A DNA stretch of 64,000 nucleotides, taken from an uncultured Microbacterium sp. Its GTDB lineage: Bacteria > Actinomycetota > Actinomycetes > Actinomycetales > Microbacteriaceae. A program made the position numbers and the translations under genes. Location of the stretch: NCBI RefSeq assembly GCF_943912325.1, contig NZ_CALTTX010000002.1, positions 1 to 64,000 of the forward strand, written 5' to 3'. The notes below the pieces were generated by a model. It made no database searches and was not told where the DNA came from. It saw only the letters and a program-made list of their open reading frames with translations. Positions 48,106 through 56,731 of the stretch are shown piece after piece; position 1 is the first letter of the stretch; each line of letters opens with the position of its first letter.

Positions 48106-49779
48106 ATGCCCGAACTCATCGATCCTCCCGCCCTCGCTCCCGACACGCTTCGCGTCACGCCCCTTGGCGGACTCGGCGAGGTCGGTCGCAACATGACCGT
48201 TTTCGAGTACGGCGGAAAGTTGCTCGTCGTCGACTGCGGCGTGCTCTTTCCCGAAGAGCACCAGCCGGGCGTCGACCTGATCCTGCCCGACTTCGAGCCG
48301 ATCAAGGACCGCCTCGACGACATCGTGGCCGTCGTTTTGACGCACGGCCACGAAGACCACATCGGCGCCGTGCCCTACCTGCTGCGCCTGAAAAAAGACA
48401 TCCCGCTCATCGGGTCGAAGCTCACGCTCGCGCTCGTCGAAGCGAAGCTCAAAGAGCACCGCATCAAGCCCTACACCTTGACGGTCGCCGAAGGCCAGCG
48501 CGAGCAGGTCGGTCCGTTCGAGCTCGAGTTCGTCGCGGTGAACCACTCGATTCCCGACGCGCTCGCCGTCGCGATCCGCACGCCCGCGGGCCTCGCGCTC
48601 GCGACCGGTGACTTCAAGATGGACCAGCTGCCGCTCGATGACCGCATCACCGACCTGCGCGCGTTCGCGCGGCTCGGCGAAGAGGGCGTCGATCTCTTCC
48701 TCGTCGATTCGACCAACGCCGATGTGCCGGGGTTCACGCCCACCGAGCGGTCGATCGGTCCCGTGCTCGATCAGGTCATCGCCCGCGCGAAGCGTCGGGT
48801 GATCGTCGCGAGCTTCTCGAGCCACGTGCACCGCGTGCAGCAGGTCATTGACGCGGCCCACGCGCACGGCCGGCGCGTCGCGTTCCTCGGTCGCAGCATG
48901 GTGCGCAACATGACGATCGCCGAAGACCTCGGCTACTTGCGCGTGCCCGATGGCGTGCTCATCGACTACAAGAAGGCGCGCGACCTGCCCGATGACCGGA
49001 TCGTCTACATGTCGACCGGTTCGCAGGGTGAGCCGATGGCCGTGCTCTCGCGCATGGCGAACCTCGACCACGAGATCGAGCCGGGCCCCGGTGACACGAT
49101 CATCCTGGCGTCGAGCCTGATCCCGGGCAACGAGAACGCCGTGTACCGCGTCATCGATGGCCTCACCAAGCTCGGCGCGACGGTCGTGCACAAGGGCAAC
49201 GCCAAGGTGCACGTCTCGGGGCACGCAGCCGCAGGCGAATTGCTCTACTGCTACAACATCCTGAAGCCCCGAAACGTCTTGCCCGTTCACGGCGAGTACC
49301 GCCACTTGCGTGCGAACGCGCAGCTCGCTCAAGACACCGGCATCCCCGAAGAGAACACGATCCTCGCCGAGAACGGCACCGTCATCGACCTGCACGACGG
49401 CGTCGCACGGGTCGTTGGTCAGCGCGACATCGGCTTCGTGTATGTCGACGGTTCGAGCGTCGGCGGCGTCACCGAGGCCGATCTCAAGGACCGCCGGATT
49501 CTCGGCGAAGAGGGCTTCATTTCGGTCATCGTGGTCGTGGATGCCGCGACCGGACGCATCATCTCGGGCCCCGAGATCCACGCCCGTGGATTCGCAGAAG
49601 ACGACGCGGTGTTCGAGGCCGTCAAGCCCAAGATCGCGGCGGCGCTCGCCGAAGCGGCAGGTTCAGGGGTGCGCGATACGCACGCGCTCTCGCAGGTCGT
49701 GCGTCGCACGATCGGGCGTTGGGTGAACCAGGCGCTGCGCCGTCGCCCGATGATCGTCCCCCTCGTTATCGAGGCCTGA
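48106..49779 (+). CDS. rnj: Ribonuclease J
   Basis: A 557-residue metallo-beta-lactamase/beta-CASP RNase with 5'-exo- and endonuclease activity in mRNA turnover and rRNA maturation. The metal-site motif is LTHGHEDHIGAVPYL, with VDCGVLFPEE before it and LATGDFKMD after. The beta-CASP region includes VDSTNADVPGFTPTER, and HVSGHAAAGELL and FPVHGEYRH-like VLPVHGEYRHLRANAQLA follow. A C-terminal domain of about 110 residues ends with GRWVNQALRRRPMIVPLVIE. ATG 48106 follows GAAAGG at good spacing. It completes the dapA-rnj-ftsK order. Confidence 0.96.
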   Translation: MPELIDPPALAPDTLRVTPLGGLGEVGRNMTVFEYGGKLLVVDCGVLFPEEHQPGVDLILPDFEPIKDRLDDIVAVVLTHGHEDHIGAVPYLLRLKKDIPLIGSKLTLALVEAKLKEHRIKPYTLTVAEGQREQVGPFELEFVAVNHSIPDALAVAIRTPAGLALATGDFKMDQLPLDDRITDLRAFARLGEEGVDLFLVDSTNADVPGFTPTERSIGPVLDQVIARAKRRVIVASFSSHVHRVQQVIDAAHAHGRRVAFLGRSMVRNMTIAEDLGYLRVPDGVLIDYKKARDLPDDRIVYMSTGSQGEPMAVLSRMANLDHEIEPGPGDTIILASSLIPGNENAVYRVIDGLTKLGATVVHKGNAKVHVSGHAAAGELLYCYNILKPRNVLPVHGEYRHLRANAQLAQDTGIPEENTILAENGTVIDLHDGVARVVGQRDIGFVYVDGSSVGGVTEADLKDRRILGEEGFISVIVVVDAATGRIISGPEIHARGFAEDDAVFEAVKPKIAAALAEAAGSGVRDTHALSQVVRRTIGRWVNQALRRRPMIVPLVIEA

Positions 49780-49811
49780 GCCCGCTTGCCCGGTGCGGCC
49801 CGGGCCAGCGC

Positions 49812-51122
49812 TCAGCGCTCGAGGATCGCGACGATCCCTGCGCCGCCCGCCGCGCACACCGAGATGAGGCCGCGACCGCTGCCGTGCTCGTGCAGGATCT
49901 TGGCAAGCCCGGCGACGAGCCGACCGCCGGTCGCGGCGAAGGGATGGCCGGCGGCGAGGCTGCCGCCCTTGACGTTGAGCTTCGAGCGATCGATCGAGCC
50001 GAGTGCGCCGTCCCAGCCGAGCCGCGTGCGGCAGTACTCCTCGTCTTCCCAGGCCGCGAGCGTGCAGAGCACCTGCCCCGCGAAGGCTTCGTGGATTTCG
50101 TAGAAGTCGAAATCCTGCAGCGTGAGCCCGCGTCGGCGCAGCAAGCGCGCGACCGCGTAAGCCGGCGCCATGAGCAGGCCCTCGGCATCCGCCCCGACGC
50201 GCTCGCCCGCGCGCGGGTGACCGACGAAATCGACCGCAGCGGTCTCGGCGTCGACGATGTAGGCGAGCGGCTCGTGTCCGTGCGCGGCGGCCCACTCGTC
50301 CGAAGCGAGCAATACGGCCGAAGCGCCATCGGTGAGCGGCGTGGAGTTGCCGGCCGTTAGCGTGCCCGTGCCCGAGGTCTTGTCGTACGCGGGGGAGAGG
50401 CGCGCGAGTTTTTCAAGGGTCGAATCGGGGCGCAGGTTGTTGTCGCGCTCCAGCCCGCGGAACGGCACGACGAGATCGTCGTAGAACCCTTCCTTCCAGG
50501 CGGCGGCAGCCTTCTGGTGCGACTCGTACGCGAGCTCGTCTTGCGCCTCGCGCGTGATGCCCCACTGACGCACCATGCGTTCGGTGTGGTCGCCCATGCT
50601 GAGTCCCGTGCGCGGCTCGGCGTTGCTCGGAATGTGCGGCGAGAGCATGCCCGGCCGGAAGCGCACGGCGATCCGAGCCCGGTCACCGAACGTCTTCGCC
50701 CGATTGAGTTCGAGCAGAAACTGGCGGAAGCGCTCGTTGAGCGCGAGCGGGGCGTCGGAGGTCGTATCGACGCCGCCGCCGATTCCCGAGTCGATCTGCC
50801 CGAGCGCGATCTTGTTCGCGATGCCGACGATCGCCTGCACACCGGTGCCGCACGCCATCTGTAGGTCGTACGCGGGCGTCTCGGGCGCGATCGAGGTGCC
50901 GAGGGCCGCTTCGCGCGTGAGGTTGAAGTCGCGGGACTGCTTCAGCACGGCGCCCGCGCCGATTTCGCCGAGGCGTTCGCCGCCGAGCGAGAAGCGCTCG
51001 GCGAGGGCCTGCAGCGTCGCCTGGAGCATGTCGTGATTGCTCGCGGTCGCGTACGCGGTGTTCTGGCGTGCGAAGGGGATGCGGATGCCTCCGAGCACCG
51101 CCACGGGTCGAGTCGCTGTCAT
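49812..51122 (-). CDS. Acetyl-CoA acyltransferase (thiolase, FadI-like)
   Basis: A 436-residue thiolase. The acylated Cys lies in LQMACGTGVQAI (about residue 91), the substrate His in GGSLAAGHPFAATGG, and the C-terminal catalytic Cys in ISVCAAGGAGIVAIL. The N-terminus (VAVLGGIRIPFARQNTAYATASNHDML) and overall length are closer to FadI/acetyl-CoA acyltransferases than to PhaA. The role is probably the last step of beta-oxidation, although no fadB homologue is adjacent. ATG 51122 is chosen over upstream in-frame codons because homology starts there. Confidence 0.9.
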   Translation of the reverse strand: MTATRPVAVLGGIRIPFARQNTAYATASNHDMLQATLQALAERFSLGGERLGEIGAGAVLKQSRDFNLTREAALGTSIAPETPAYDLQMACGTGVQAIVGIANKIALGQIDSGIGGGVDTTSDAPLALNERFRQFLLELNRAKTFGDRARIAVRFRPGMLSPHIPSNAEPRTGLSMGDHTERMVRQWGITREAQDELAYESHQKAAAAWKEGFYDDLVVPFRGLERDNNLRPDSTLEKLARLSPAYDKTSGTGTLTAGNSTPLTDGASAVLLASDEWAAAHGHEPLAYIVDAETAAVDFVGHPRAGERVGADAEGLLMAPAYAVARLLRRRGLTLQDFDFYEIHEAFAGQVLCTLAAWEDEEYCRTRLGWDGALGSIDRSKLNVKGGSLAAGHPFAATGGRLVAGLAKILHEHGSGRGLISVCAAGGAGIVAILER

Positions 51123-51211
51123 GAGCCACAGCCTGCCAGCATCCACAAAGATGACCCTCACCGCTTGTCGTCCTCGCACAACGACTCGCCCGGCGGCTCT
51201 AGAATTTCGCT

Positions 51212-51706
51212 ATGCCGCCTACCTTTCGCCTCCGCGAAGCGTCGCCGTCGGACGGTGTATTTCTCGGCGACATGGTGGTCGAAGCGGCGAACTGGAGCGA
51301 GCGCGGCGCGCGCCCCCGGCACGTCGTGATCGAGTCGCCCGAGTACAGCCGGTACCTCACGGGCTGGATGCGCCCGGGCGATCGCGGAGTCGTCGCGCTC
51401 GATCCGCAGGGCAACCCGGTCGGAGCGGCGTGGTACCGGATGCTTCCGCGCACCGATCCGGGATTCGGGTACGTCGCGACGGGGGTTCCCGAGCTCATCA
51501 TCGGCGTGCGGCCCATCTGGCGCGCACACGGGGTCGGGCGTGCTCTGCTGCAAGAACTCGTGCGCCTGGCGCGTTCCGAGGGACACGGACGCTTGAGCCT
51601 GAGCGTCGAACGCGGCAACTTCGCCCGCACGCTGTATCGCAGCGAGGGCTTCGCGGTCACGAACGCCGGCTACGGTCGCGACGTCATGGTCAAGCGTCTC
51701 TTCTGA
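51212..51706 (+). CDS. GNAT family N-acetyltransferase
   Basis: A 164-residue GNAT protein. Motif A: IIGVRPIWRAHGVGRALLQELVRLARSEG (R-x-x-G-x-G/A). It continues with LSLSVERGNFARTLYRSEGFAV. The acceptor substrate is unknown. ATG 51212 follows TAGAAT (51200-51205) by 6 nt, a leaderless start. It is divergent from the thiolase gene and lies just before ftsK. Confidence 0.9.
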   Translation: MPPTFRLREASPSDGVFLGDMVVEAANWSERGARPRHVVIESPEYSRYLTGWMRPGDRGVVALDPQGNPVGAAWYRMLPRTDPGFGYVATGVPELIIGVRPIWRAHGVGRALLQELVRLARSEGHGRLSLSVERGNFARTLYRSEGFAVTNAGYGRDVMVKRLF

Positions 51707-51783
51707 GGCCGCTCCCCGCGGAGTCGGTCGGCCTGCCGCGTCGTTACGCGGAAATGTCGTATCCCCGCCGTAGCGTGGGGATC

Positions 51784-54519
51784 ATGGCCAGATCCACGTC
51801 GTCGAGCACGCCCTCCCGCTCCCGCGCGAAGTCGCGCACGGGCGAGCAGCCGACCGCGCCGGCGCGCAAGCGCACGCCCGCGGCGCCGCCCAAGACGTAC
51901 ATCGACGAGGCCGAGCGTCCGCCGCTCGTCGCTCGTGCGTGGATGGGCCTCGCGCACACGGCGGGTGGGGCGTTCCGCGCCTTCGGCCACGAGACGCTCG
52001 AAAAGGACCAGCGCCGCGACGGGCTGCCGTTCTTCCTTCTCCTGCTCGCGGCCATCGGGGCCGTCGTCGAGTGGTTCCTGATCTCGTCCGACGCGGCCAA
52101 GGCCTTCTCGGATTACACCCTCGGTGGCATGCTCGGGCGCTTCGTCTTCGTGCTCCCCGTGCTGCTGCTCGTGCTCGCTGGCTGGCTCTTCCGCCACCCC
52201 GCGACAGTGCACGACAACGGCCGGATCGGCATCGGTTTCGGCCTGCTCGCCCTCGTCGGCGCGGGCTTCTGCCACTTGGCCGCCGGCCGTCCCGCACCGG
52301 GCGATGGCATGCCGGCGCTCAGTCGTGCAGGTGGACTATTCGGATGGATGCTCGCCGAGCCGATCTCACTCGCCGTGACCTCGATCGGGGCATGGGTGGT
52401 GCTCGTCGTGCTGGGCGTGCTCAGCATCCTGATCATCACGAAAACTCCGCCGAACCGGATCGGTCGCCGACTCGGCGACCTGTACGCGTGGATGTTCGGC
52501 GCTGAGCGCGCACCCGAGGCCGTCGCAGCCCCCGTGGACGATGTCGATGCGGCGAGCAAGGCGGACCTGCCCTGGTGGCGTCGCAATCGCACGGGTCGAG
52601 AAGACGACGCGAGCCTGTTCGGGACCGACGATCTGACGGAGTTGCTCGGCACGGGCGAAAAGACCGCCGTTGTCGGTGGTTTCGAGCAGGCGATCGCTCC
52701 TGTCGCTCCGCCTCCGCCGAGTCCCACCGGCGACGACGTGACCGATGTCTTCGATCCGCGAATGTTCGCCGAGGTCGAGCGCGCGGCCGCGACGGGCCCG
52801 CACGCCGACGTCTCGATCCACGGCGACGACGATGCCGCGCCGGATGAACTGCCGGGGCTTTCGGGACTGGGGACCGACATTTCGCGCACGAGCGTCGGCC
52901 CGGCCGCGCCCTACCGACTGCCCGCCGTCGCGACCCTTGCCGCCGGCACCCCCGCGAAGGCGCGCTCGGCCGCGAATGACGCGGTCGTCGCGGCGATCGA
53001 GAGCGTGCTGCAGCAGTTCGGCGTCGACGCACGTGTGACGGGCTTCTCGCGCGGCCCGACCGTGACGCAGTACGAGATCGAGCTCGGCCCGGGCGTCAAG
53101 GTCGAGCGCATCACGGCGCTGACCAACAACATCGCCTACGCCGTCGCGTCGAACGAAGTGCGGATTCTTGCGCCGATTCCGGGCAAGAGCGCCATCGGCG
53201 TCGAGATCCCGAACAGCGACCGCGAGATCGTCACGCTCGGCGACGTCCTCCGCTCCGACGCGGCGACGGCGCAGACGCACCCCATGACGATCGGCGTCGG
53301 AAAAGACGTCGGCGGCGGGTACGTCGTGGCGAACCTGGCCAAGATGCCCCACCTGCTCGTCGCGGGATCGACGGGCTCGGGCAAGTCGAGCTTCGTGAAC
53401 TCAATGATCACGTCGTTGCTGATGCGGGCGAAACCCGCCGACGTGCGCATGGTGCTGATCGACCCCAAGCGCGTCGAGCTGACGAGCTATGCCGGGGTTC
53501 CGCACCTCATCACGCCCATCATCACGAACCCCAAAAAGGCGGCCGAAGCGCTGCAGTGGGTCGTGAAAGAGATGGACATGCGCTACGACGACCTGGCGTC
53601 GTTCGGGTTCCGGCACATCGACGATTTCAATCGCGCGGTCGTCGCGGGTGAGGTGCAGGTGCCCGCCGGTTCGGAGCGGGTGCTCAAGCCGTACCCGTAT
53701 TTGCTTGTCGTGGTCGACGAGCTCGCCGACCTCATGATGGTCGCGCCCCGCGACGTCGAAGACTCGATCGTGCGCATTACGCAGCTCGCGCGCGCGTCGG
53801 GGATCCACCTCGTGCTCGCGACGCAGCGACCCTCGGTCGATGTCGTGACGGGCCTGATCAAGGCCAACGTGCCCTCGCGGCTCGCGTTCGCCGTGACGAG
53901 CGTCACCGACTCGCGCGTGATCCTCGATCAGCCGGGCGCCGACCGTCTCATCGGCCAGGGCGACGGATTGTTCCTGCCGATGGGGCAGTCCAAGGCGCTC
54001 CGCGTGCAGGGCGCGTGGGTCTCAGAGGCCGAGATCGAAAAGGTCGTGCAGCACGTCACGCGGCAGGCCCGGCCCGACTACCGCGCCGATGTCGATCAGG
54101 TCGCCGAGAAGAAAGAGATCGACGCCGACATCGGGGATGACCTCGAGCTGCTGCTCGCCGCGGCGGAGCTCATCGTGTCGAGCCAGTTCGGTTCTACCTC
54201 GATGCTGCAGCGCAAGCTCCGCGTCGGGTTCGCGAAAGCCGGGCGGCTGATGGACCTGCTGGAGTCCCGCGAGATCGTCGGCCCGTCCGAGGGTTCGAAG
54301 GCGCGCGACGTGCTCGTGACGGCCGAGCAGCTTCCCGGCGTGCTCGCGACGTTGCGCGGCGAAGACCCGCCGAAGCCCGCGGCCGCTCCGGCGGCGGCTG
54401 TGGCGCCGGCATCCGTCGATCCCTATGGTGCGAGCGCCGTCGATGATCAGTTCGCCGGTTACGAGGTCGTTGAGGATCGTTCCGATGAGGATGCCTGGGG
54501 GCTCACGGGACGCGACTGA
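51784..54519 (+). CDS. ftsK: DNA translocase FtsK/SpoIIIE
   Basis: A 911-residue membrane-anchored DNA pump that clears chromosome DNA from the septum and activates dimer resolution. Basic N-terminus, then four hydrophobic helices (about 80-230), a linker rich in Ala/Asp/Pro (about 240-400), and the alpha/beta motor: Walker A GSTGSGKSSFVN (about 525) and Walker B LLVVVDELADLMM (about 640). The C-terminal gamma winged-helix that reads KOPS-type sequences is at about 780-850 (SSQFGSTSMLQRKLRVGFAKAGRLMDLLE). ATG 51784 follows TAGCGT (51771-51776) by 7 nt; the frame is open further up without homology. Confidence 0.96.
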   Translation: MARSTSSSTPSRSRAKSRTGEQPTAPARKRTPAAPPKTYIDEAERPPLVARAWMGLAHTAGGAFRAFGHETLEKDQRRDGLPFFLLLLAAIGAVVEWFLISSDAAKAFSDYTLGGMLGRFVFVLPVLLLVLAGWLFRHPATVHDNGRIGIGFGLLALVGAGFCHLAAGRPAPGDGMPALSRAGGLFGWMLAEPISLAVTSIGAWVVLVVLGVLSILIITKTPPNRIGRRLGDLYAWMFGAERAPEAVAAPVDDVDAASKADLPWWRRNRTGREDDASLFGTDDLTELLGTGEKTAVVGGFEQAIAPVAPPPPSPTGDDVTDVFDPRMFAEVERAAATGPHADVSIHGDDDAAPDELPGLSGLGTDISRTSVGPAAPYRLPAVATLAAGTPAKARSAANDAVVAAIESVLQQFGVDARVTGFSRGPTVTQYEIELGPGVKVERITALTNNIAYAVASNEVRILAPIPGKSAIGVEIPNSDREIVTLGDVLRSDAATAQTHPMTIGVGKDVGGGYVVANLAKMPHLLVAGSTGSGKSSFVNSMITSLLMRAKPADVRMVLIDPKRVELTSYAGVPHLITPIITNPKKAAEALQWVVKEMDMRYDDLASFGFRHIDDFNRAVVAGEVQVPAGSERVLKPYPYLLVVVDELADLMMVAPRDVEDSIVRITQLARASGIHLVLATQRPSVDVVTGLIKANVPSRLAFAVTSVTDSRVILDQPGADRLIGQGDGLFLPMGQSKALRVQGAWVSEAEIEKVVQHVTRQARPDYRADVDQVAEKKEIDADIGDDLELLLAAAELIVSSQFGSTSMLQRKLRVGFAKAGRLMDLLESREIVGPSEGSKARDVLVTAEQLPGVLATLRGEDPPKPAAAPAAAVAPASVDPYGASAVDDQFAGYEVVEDRSDEDAWGLTGRD

Positions 54520-54565
54520 CACCGCGCACCACGAGCCCGCACACTGCGGAGGCTAGGGTCAGAGC

Positions 54566-55144
54566 ATGGCTATTCCGAAACAGTTGCCGAACGCGATCAC
54601 GATCGCCCGGATCGTGTGCGCGCCGGTGTTTCTTTGGCTGTTGCTCGCCGATGATGGGCGCGACGGCGCGTTGCGGTGGGTTGCGGCGGTGTTGTTCATC
54701 GTCGCGATCGCGACGGATGGGATCGACGGGCATCTCGCCCGCAAGTACAACCTCGTCTCGGACCTCGGCAAGTTGCTCGACCCGATCGCCGACAAGGCGC
54801 TGACAGGCCTGGCCTTCATCGGCTTGTCGATCCTCGGCGAGCTGCCCTGGTGGGTCACGATCATCGTGCTCGTGCGCGAGGTCGGCATCACGATCTACCG
54901 CTTCATGGTCGTCAGCGATCACGTGCTCGCGGCCGCATGGATGGGCAAGCTCAAGACCGTCGCGCAGGCCGTCGCCCTCTCGCTCGCACTGCTACCGCTC
55001 GCCGCCTACGTCGGCGAGTGGGTGATCTGGGCCAACATCGTGACGATGTGGATCGCCGTGATCCTGACCATCGCGAGTGGCCTCGACTACGTCGTTTCCG
55101 AAGTGCGCGGCGCGCGGAGCAAGCGCGCGGCGGACCGCGGCTGA
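54566..55144 (+). CDS. pgsA: CDP-diacylglycerol--glycerol-3-phosphate 3-phosphatidyltransferase
   Basis: PgsA makes phosphatidylglycerol-phosphate. The 192-residue integral membrane enzyme shows the CDP-alcohol phosphatidyltransferase signature D-G-x2-A-R-x8-G-x3-D-x3-D in DGIDGHLARKYNLVSDLGKLLDPIADK-like sequence (given here in part: DGHLARKYN, then LLDPIADK). Hydrophobic helices follow. ATG 54566 follows TAGGGT (54554-54559) by 6 nt. It lies between ftsK and cinA as in many actinobacteria. Phosphatidylinositol-phosphate synthases share the motif, but this context favours PgsA. Confidence 0.93.
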   Translation: MAIPKQLPNAITIARIVCAPVFLWLLLADDGRDGALRWVAAVLFIVAIATDGIDGHLARKYNLVSDLGKLLDPIADKALTGLAFIGLSILGELPWWVTIIVLVREVGITIYRFMVVSDHVLAAAWMGKLKTVAQAVALSLALLPLAAYVGEWVIWANIVTMWIAVILTIASGLDYVVSEVRGARSKRAADRG

Positions 55145-55197
55145 GACCTGCTGGCGAGCCCCGTGGCTGCGACGCGAGGCCGAGACACGAGGCATCC

Positions 55198-55734
55198 ATG
55201 ACTCTTGACACTTCCGACCCGCTCGCCGTCGATCTGCTTGCCCAGTTGCGCGAGCGAGAGTGGACGATCGGCGTCGCCGAGTCGCTGACCGGTGGACTGC
55301 TCGTCGCGTCGCTCGTCGCGGTGCCGGGCGCCTCGGCGAGCGTGCGCGGGGGAGTGACGGCCTATGCCACCCCGATCAAGCACTCTCTGCTCGGCGTCGA
55401 CGAGAGTTTGCTCGTCGCACGCGGGGCGGTCGATCCCGAGGTCGCCGCGCAGATGGCGCTCGGCGCACGCCGCGCGCTGTCGGTCGCGGGCACACCGTGC
55501 GATGTCGGTCTCTCGACGACGGGCGTCGCCGGGCCCGAGCCGCAAGATGGTCAGCCCGTCGGGACGGTTTTCGTGGGCATAGCGACGCCCGACGAGGTCG
55601 CCGTGCTGCCCCTGCGACTCGTGGGGGATCGCGCGCGCATCCGTGTCGACACGGTGCAGCGCGCCCTCGGTCTCGCCCTCGCGACGCTGCGCGGGCGCGC
55701 GGCCGATGTCGGAGCCTCGGAATACCGTATGTAA
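55198..55734 (+). CDS. CinA-family protein (nicotinamide-nucleotide amidase domain)
   Basis: A 178-residue protein equal to the C-terminal CinA domain (PncC), which deamidates NMN; the N-terminal MoaB-like half is absent, as usual in actinobacteria. Motifs: VAESLTGGLLVASLVAVPGAS with the catalytic Ser region, GGVTAYATPIKHSLLGV, and STTGVAGPEPQDGQPVGTVFVG. ATG 55198 is chosen from homology; the frame stays open upstream. Its stop codon overlaps the left part of an inverted repeat that lies before clgR. Confidence 0.92.
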   Translation: MTLDTSDPLAVDLLAQLREREWTIGVAESLTGGLLVASLVAVPGASASVRGGVTAYATPIKHSLLGVDESLLVARGAVDPEVAAQMALGARRALSVAGTPCDVGLSTTGVAGPEPQDGQPVGTVFVGIATPDEVAVLPLRLVGDRARIRVDTVQRALGLALATLRGRAADVGASEYRM

Positions 55735-55788
55735 AAGACGCGTTACATAGCGTGAAGTCGAGCCAATGCACAGATCGGCGGGTTACAT
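55728..55788. promoter_or_regulatory. TTACAT-type repeats upstream of clgR
   Basis: TATGTAA (55728-55734) and its inverse TTACATA (55743-55749) form an inverted repeat with an 8-bp spacer. A third TTACAT lies at 55783-55788, 40 bp from the second, close to four helical turns. AT-rich repeats are rare in this DNA. They could be an operator for the clgR promoter; a TTACATTAGG segment may include its -10 box. Confidence 0.45.
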
Positions 55789-55847
55789 TAGGCGCAGACG
55801 GCTTTACCCCCGTCGAAACCCGAACCGCCGAGGAAGGAGGAGCCAGC

Positions 55848-56156
55848 ATGATCCTCGTACGTCAAGAGATCGGCGACGTTCTCCGGGGCTACCGCCTGCA
55901 GAAGGGGCAGACCCTTCGTCACGTCGCGAGCCGAGCGAGCGTTGCTCTGGGGTACCTCAGCGAGGTCGAGCGCGGTCAGAAAGAGGCATCGAGCGAGATT
56001 CTCGCGTCGGTCGCCGAGGCGCTCGACGTTCCCATCTCGACCATCATGCGTGAGGTCGGCGACCGCATCTCGGTGCTCGAGGGCATCGAGACGTTCCCCG
56101 ACGTCGTGCCGGCCGACCTCGTGGCCGAGATCGACGCCGAACTCTCGCTCCGCTGA
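55848..56156 (+). CDS. clgR: XRE-family regulator, ClgR-like
   Basis: A 102-residue helix-turn-helix protein matching ClgR, the actinobacterial activator of clp protease and other stress genes. The HTH is IGDVLRGYRLQKGQTLRHVASRASVALGYLSEVERGQKEAS (described in part: LRHVASRASVALGYLSEVER). The C-terminal half is typical of the family. A very strong AGGAAGGAGG site precedes ATG 55848. The pgsA-cinA-clgR order is the known actinobacterial context. Regulation probably involves the TTACAT repeats upstream. Confidence 0.88.
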   Translation: MILVRQEIGDVLRGYRLQKGQTLRHVASRASVALGYLSEVERGQKEASSEILASVAEALDVPISTIMREVGDRISVLEGIETFPDVVPADLVAEIDAELSLR

Positions 56157-56192
56157 GCGGCGCGAGTAGCGCACACCCTCACGAGTCCAGCC

Positions 56193-56420
56193 GTGCGTCG
56201 TAGCGAGTTCGACCGCGCGGTCGCGGCGGAATTCGGCGCTGTGCGCGGAGCATCCCTCGTTTCCGACCTCGTTTTGTCATCCCTTGGTGGGCGCTCGCCC
56301 GCCGAAGCGCTCGATGCCGGCGAGAGCGCGCGAACCGTGTGGCTTGCGCTCTGCGCCTCGATGGACGTGCCCGAGGATCGTCGCTACGGCGTCGGACGCC
56401 TCGACCCTCGCGAACGCTGA
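56193..56420 (+). CDS. DUF3046 family protein
   Basis: A 75-residue DUF3046 protein: RRSEFDRAVAAEFGAVRGASL, then DLVLSSLGGRSPAEALDAGE and VWLALCASMDVPEDRRYG. It starts at GTG 56193. In most actinobacteria this gene lies just upstream of recA-recX; here an initiator tRNA and a nitrilase gene follow instead. Function unknown. Confidence 0.88.
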   Translation: MRRSEFDRAVAAEFGAVRGASLVSDLVLSSLGGRSPAEALDAGESARTVWLALCASMDVPEDRRYGVGRLDPRER

Positions 56421-56506
56421 GCCAGCGGATCACGAGTGGCCGCGTCGCGCGAGAGGCGGCCTGATTCGCGCTCGCTGAGAGCCCGTGCTAAGCTCATCTC
56501 TTGTGC

Positions 56507-56580
56507 CGCGGGGTGGAGCAGCTCGGTAGCTCGCTGGGCTCATAACCCAGAGGTCGCAGGTTCAAATCCTGTCCCCGCAA
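56507..56580 (+). tRNA. Initiator tRNA-fMet (anticodon CAT)
   Basis: A 74-nt cloverleaf with anticodon CAT at 56541-56543. The first base C1 cannot pair with A72 (CGCGGGG against CCCCGCA), and the anticodon stem has three consecutive G-C pairs (GGG/CCC). Both are hallmarks of initiator tRNA. The T-arm GGTTCAAATCC is normal. The CCA end is not encoded; the next bases are CAAAAAC. Confidence 0.95.
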
Positions 56581-56585
56581 CAAAA

Positions 56586-56617
56586 ACGAAGGGCGTCCCG
56601 CGAGGGGCGCCCTTCGT
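56586..56617 (+). terminator. Terminator after tRNA-fMet
   Basis: Arms ACGAAGGGCGTCCC (56586-56599) and 56604-56617 pair with one G-U, around a 4-nt loop. It follows the tRNA by 5 nt. Confidence 0.85.
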
Positions 56618-56731
56618 GCTTCCCCGAGTTGCGCCTCGATCCGCGGCTGGATCGAGCACGCCGAGCGAGCGCGTTCCACGGCCGCCCGCCCGCGAACCGC
56701 AGGAGCCGCGCGGCCGTGCGACGATGGGCAG

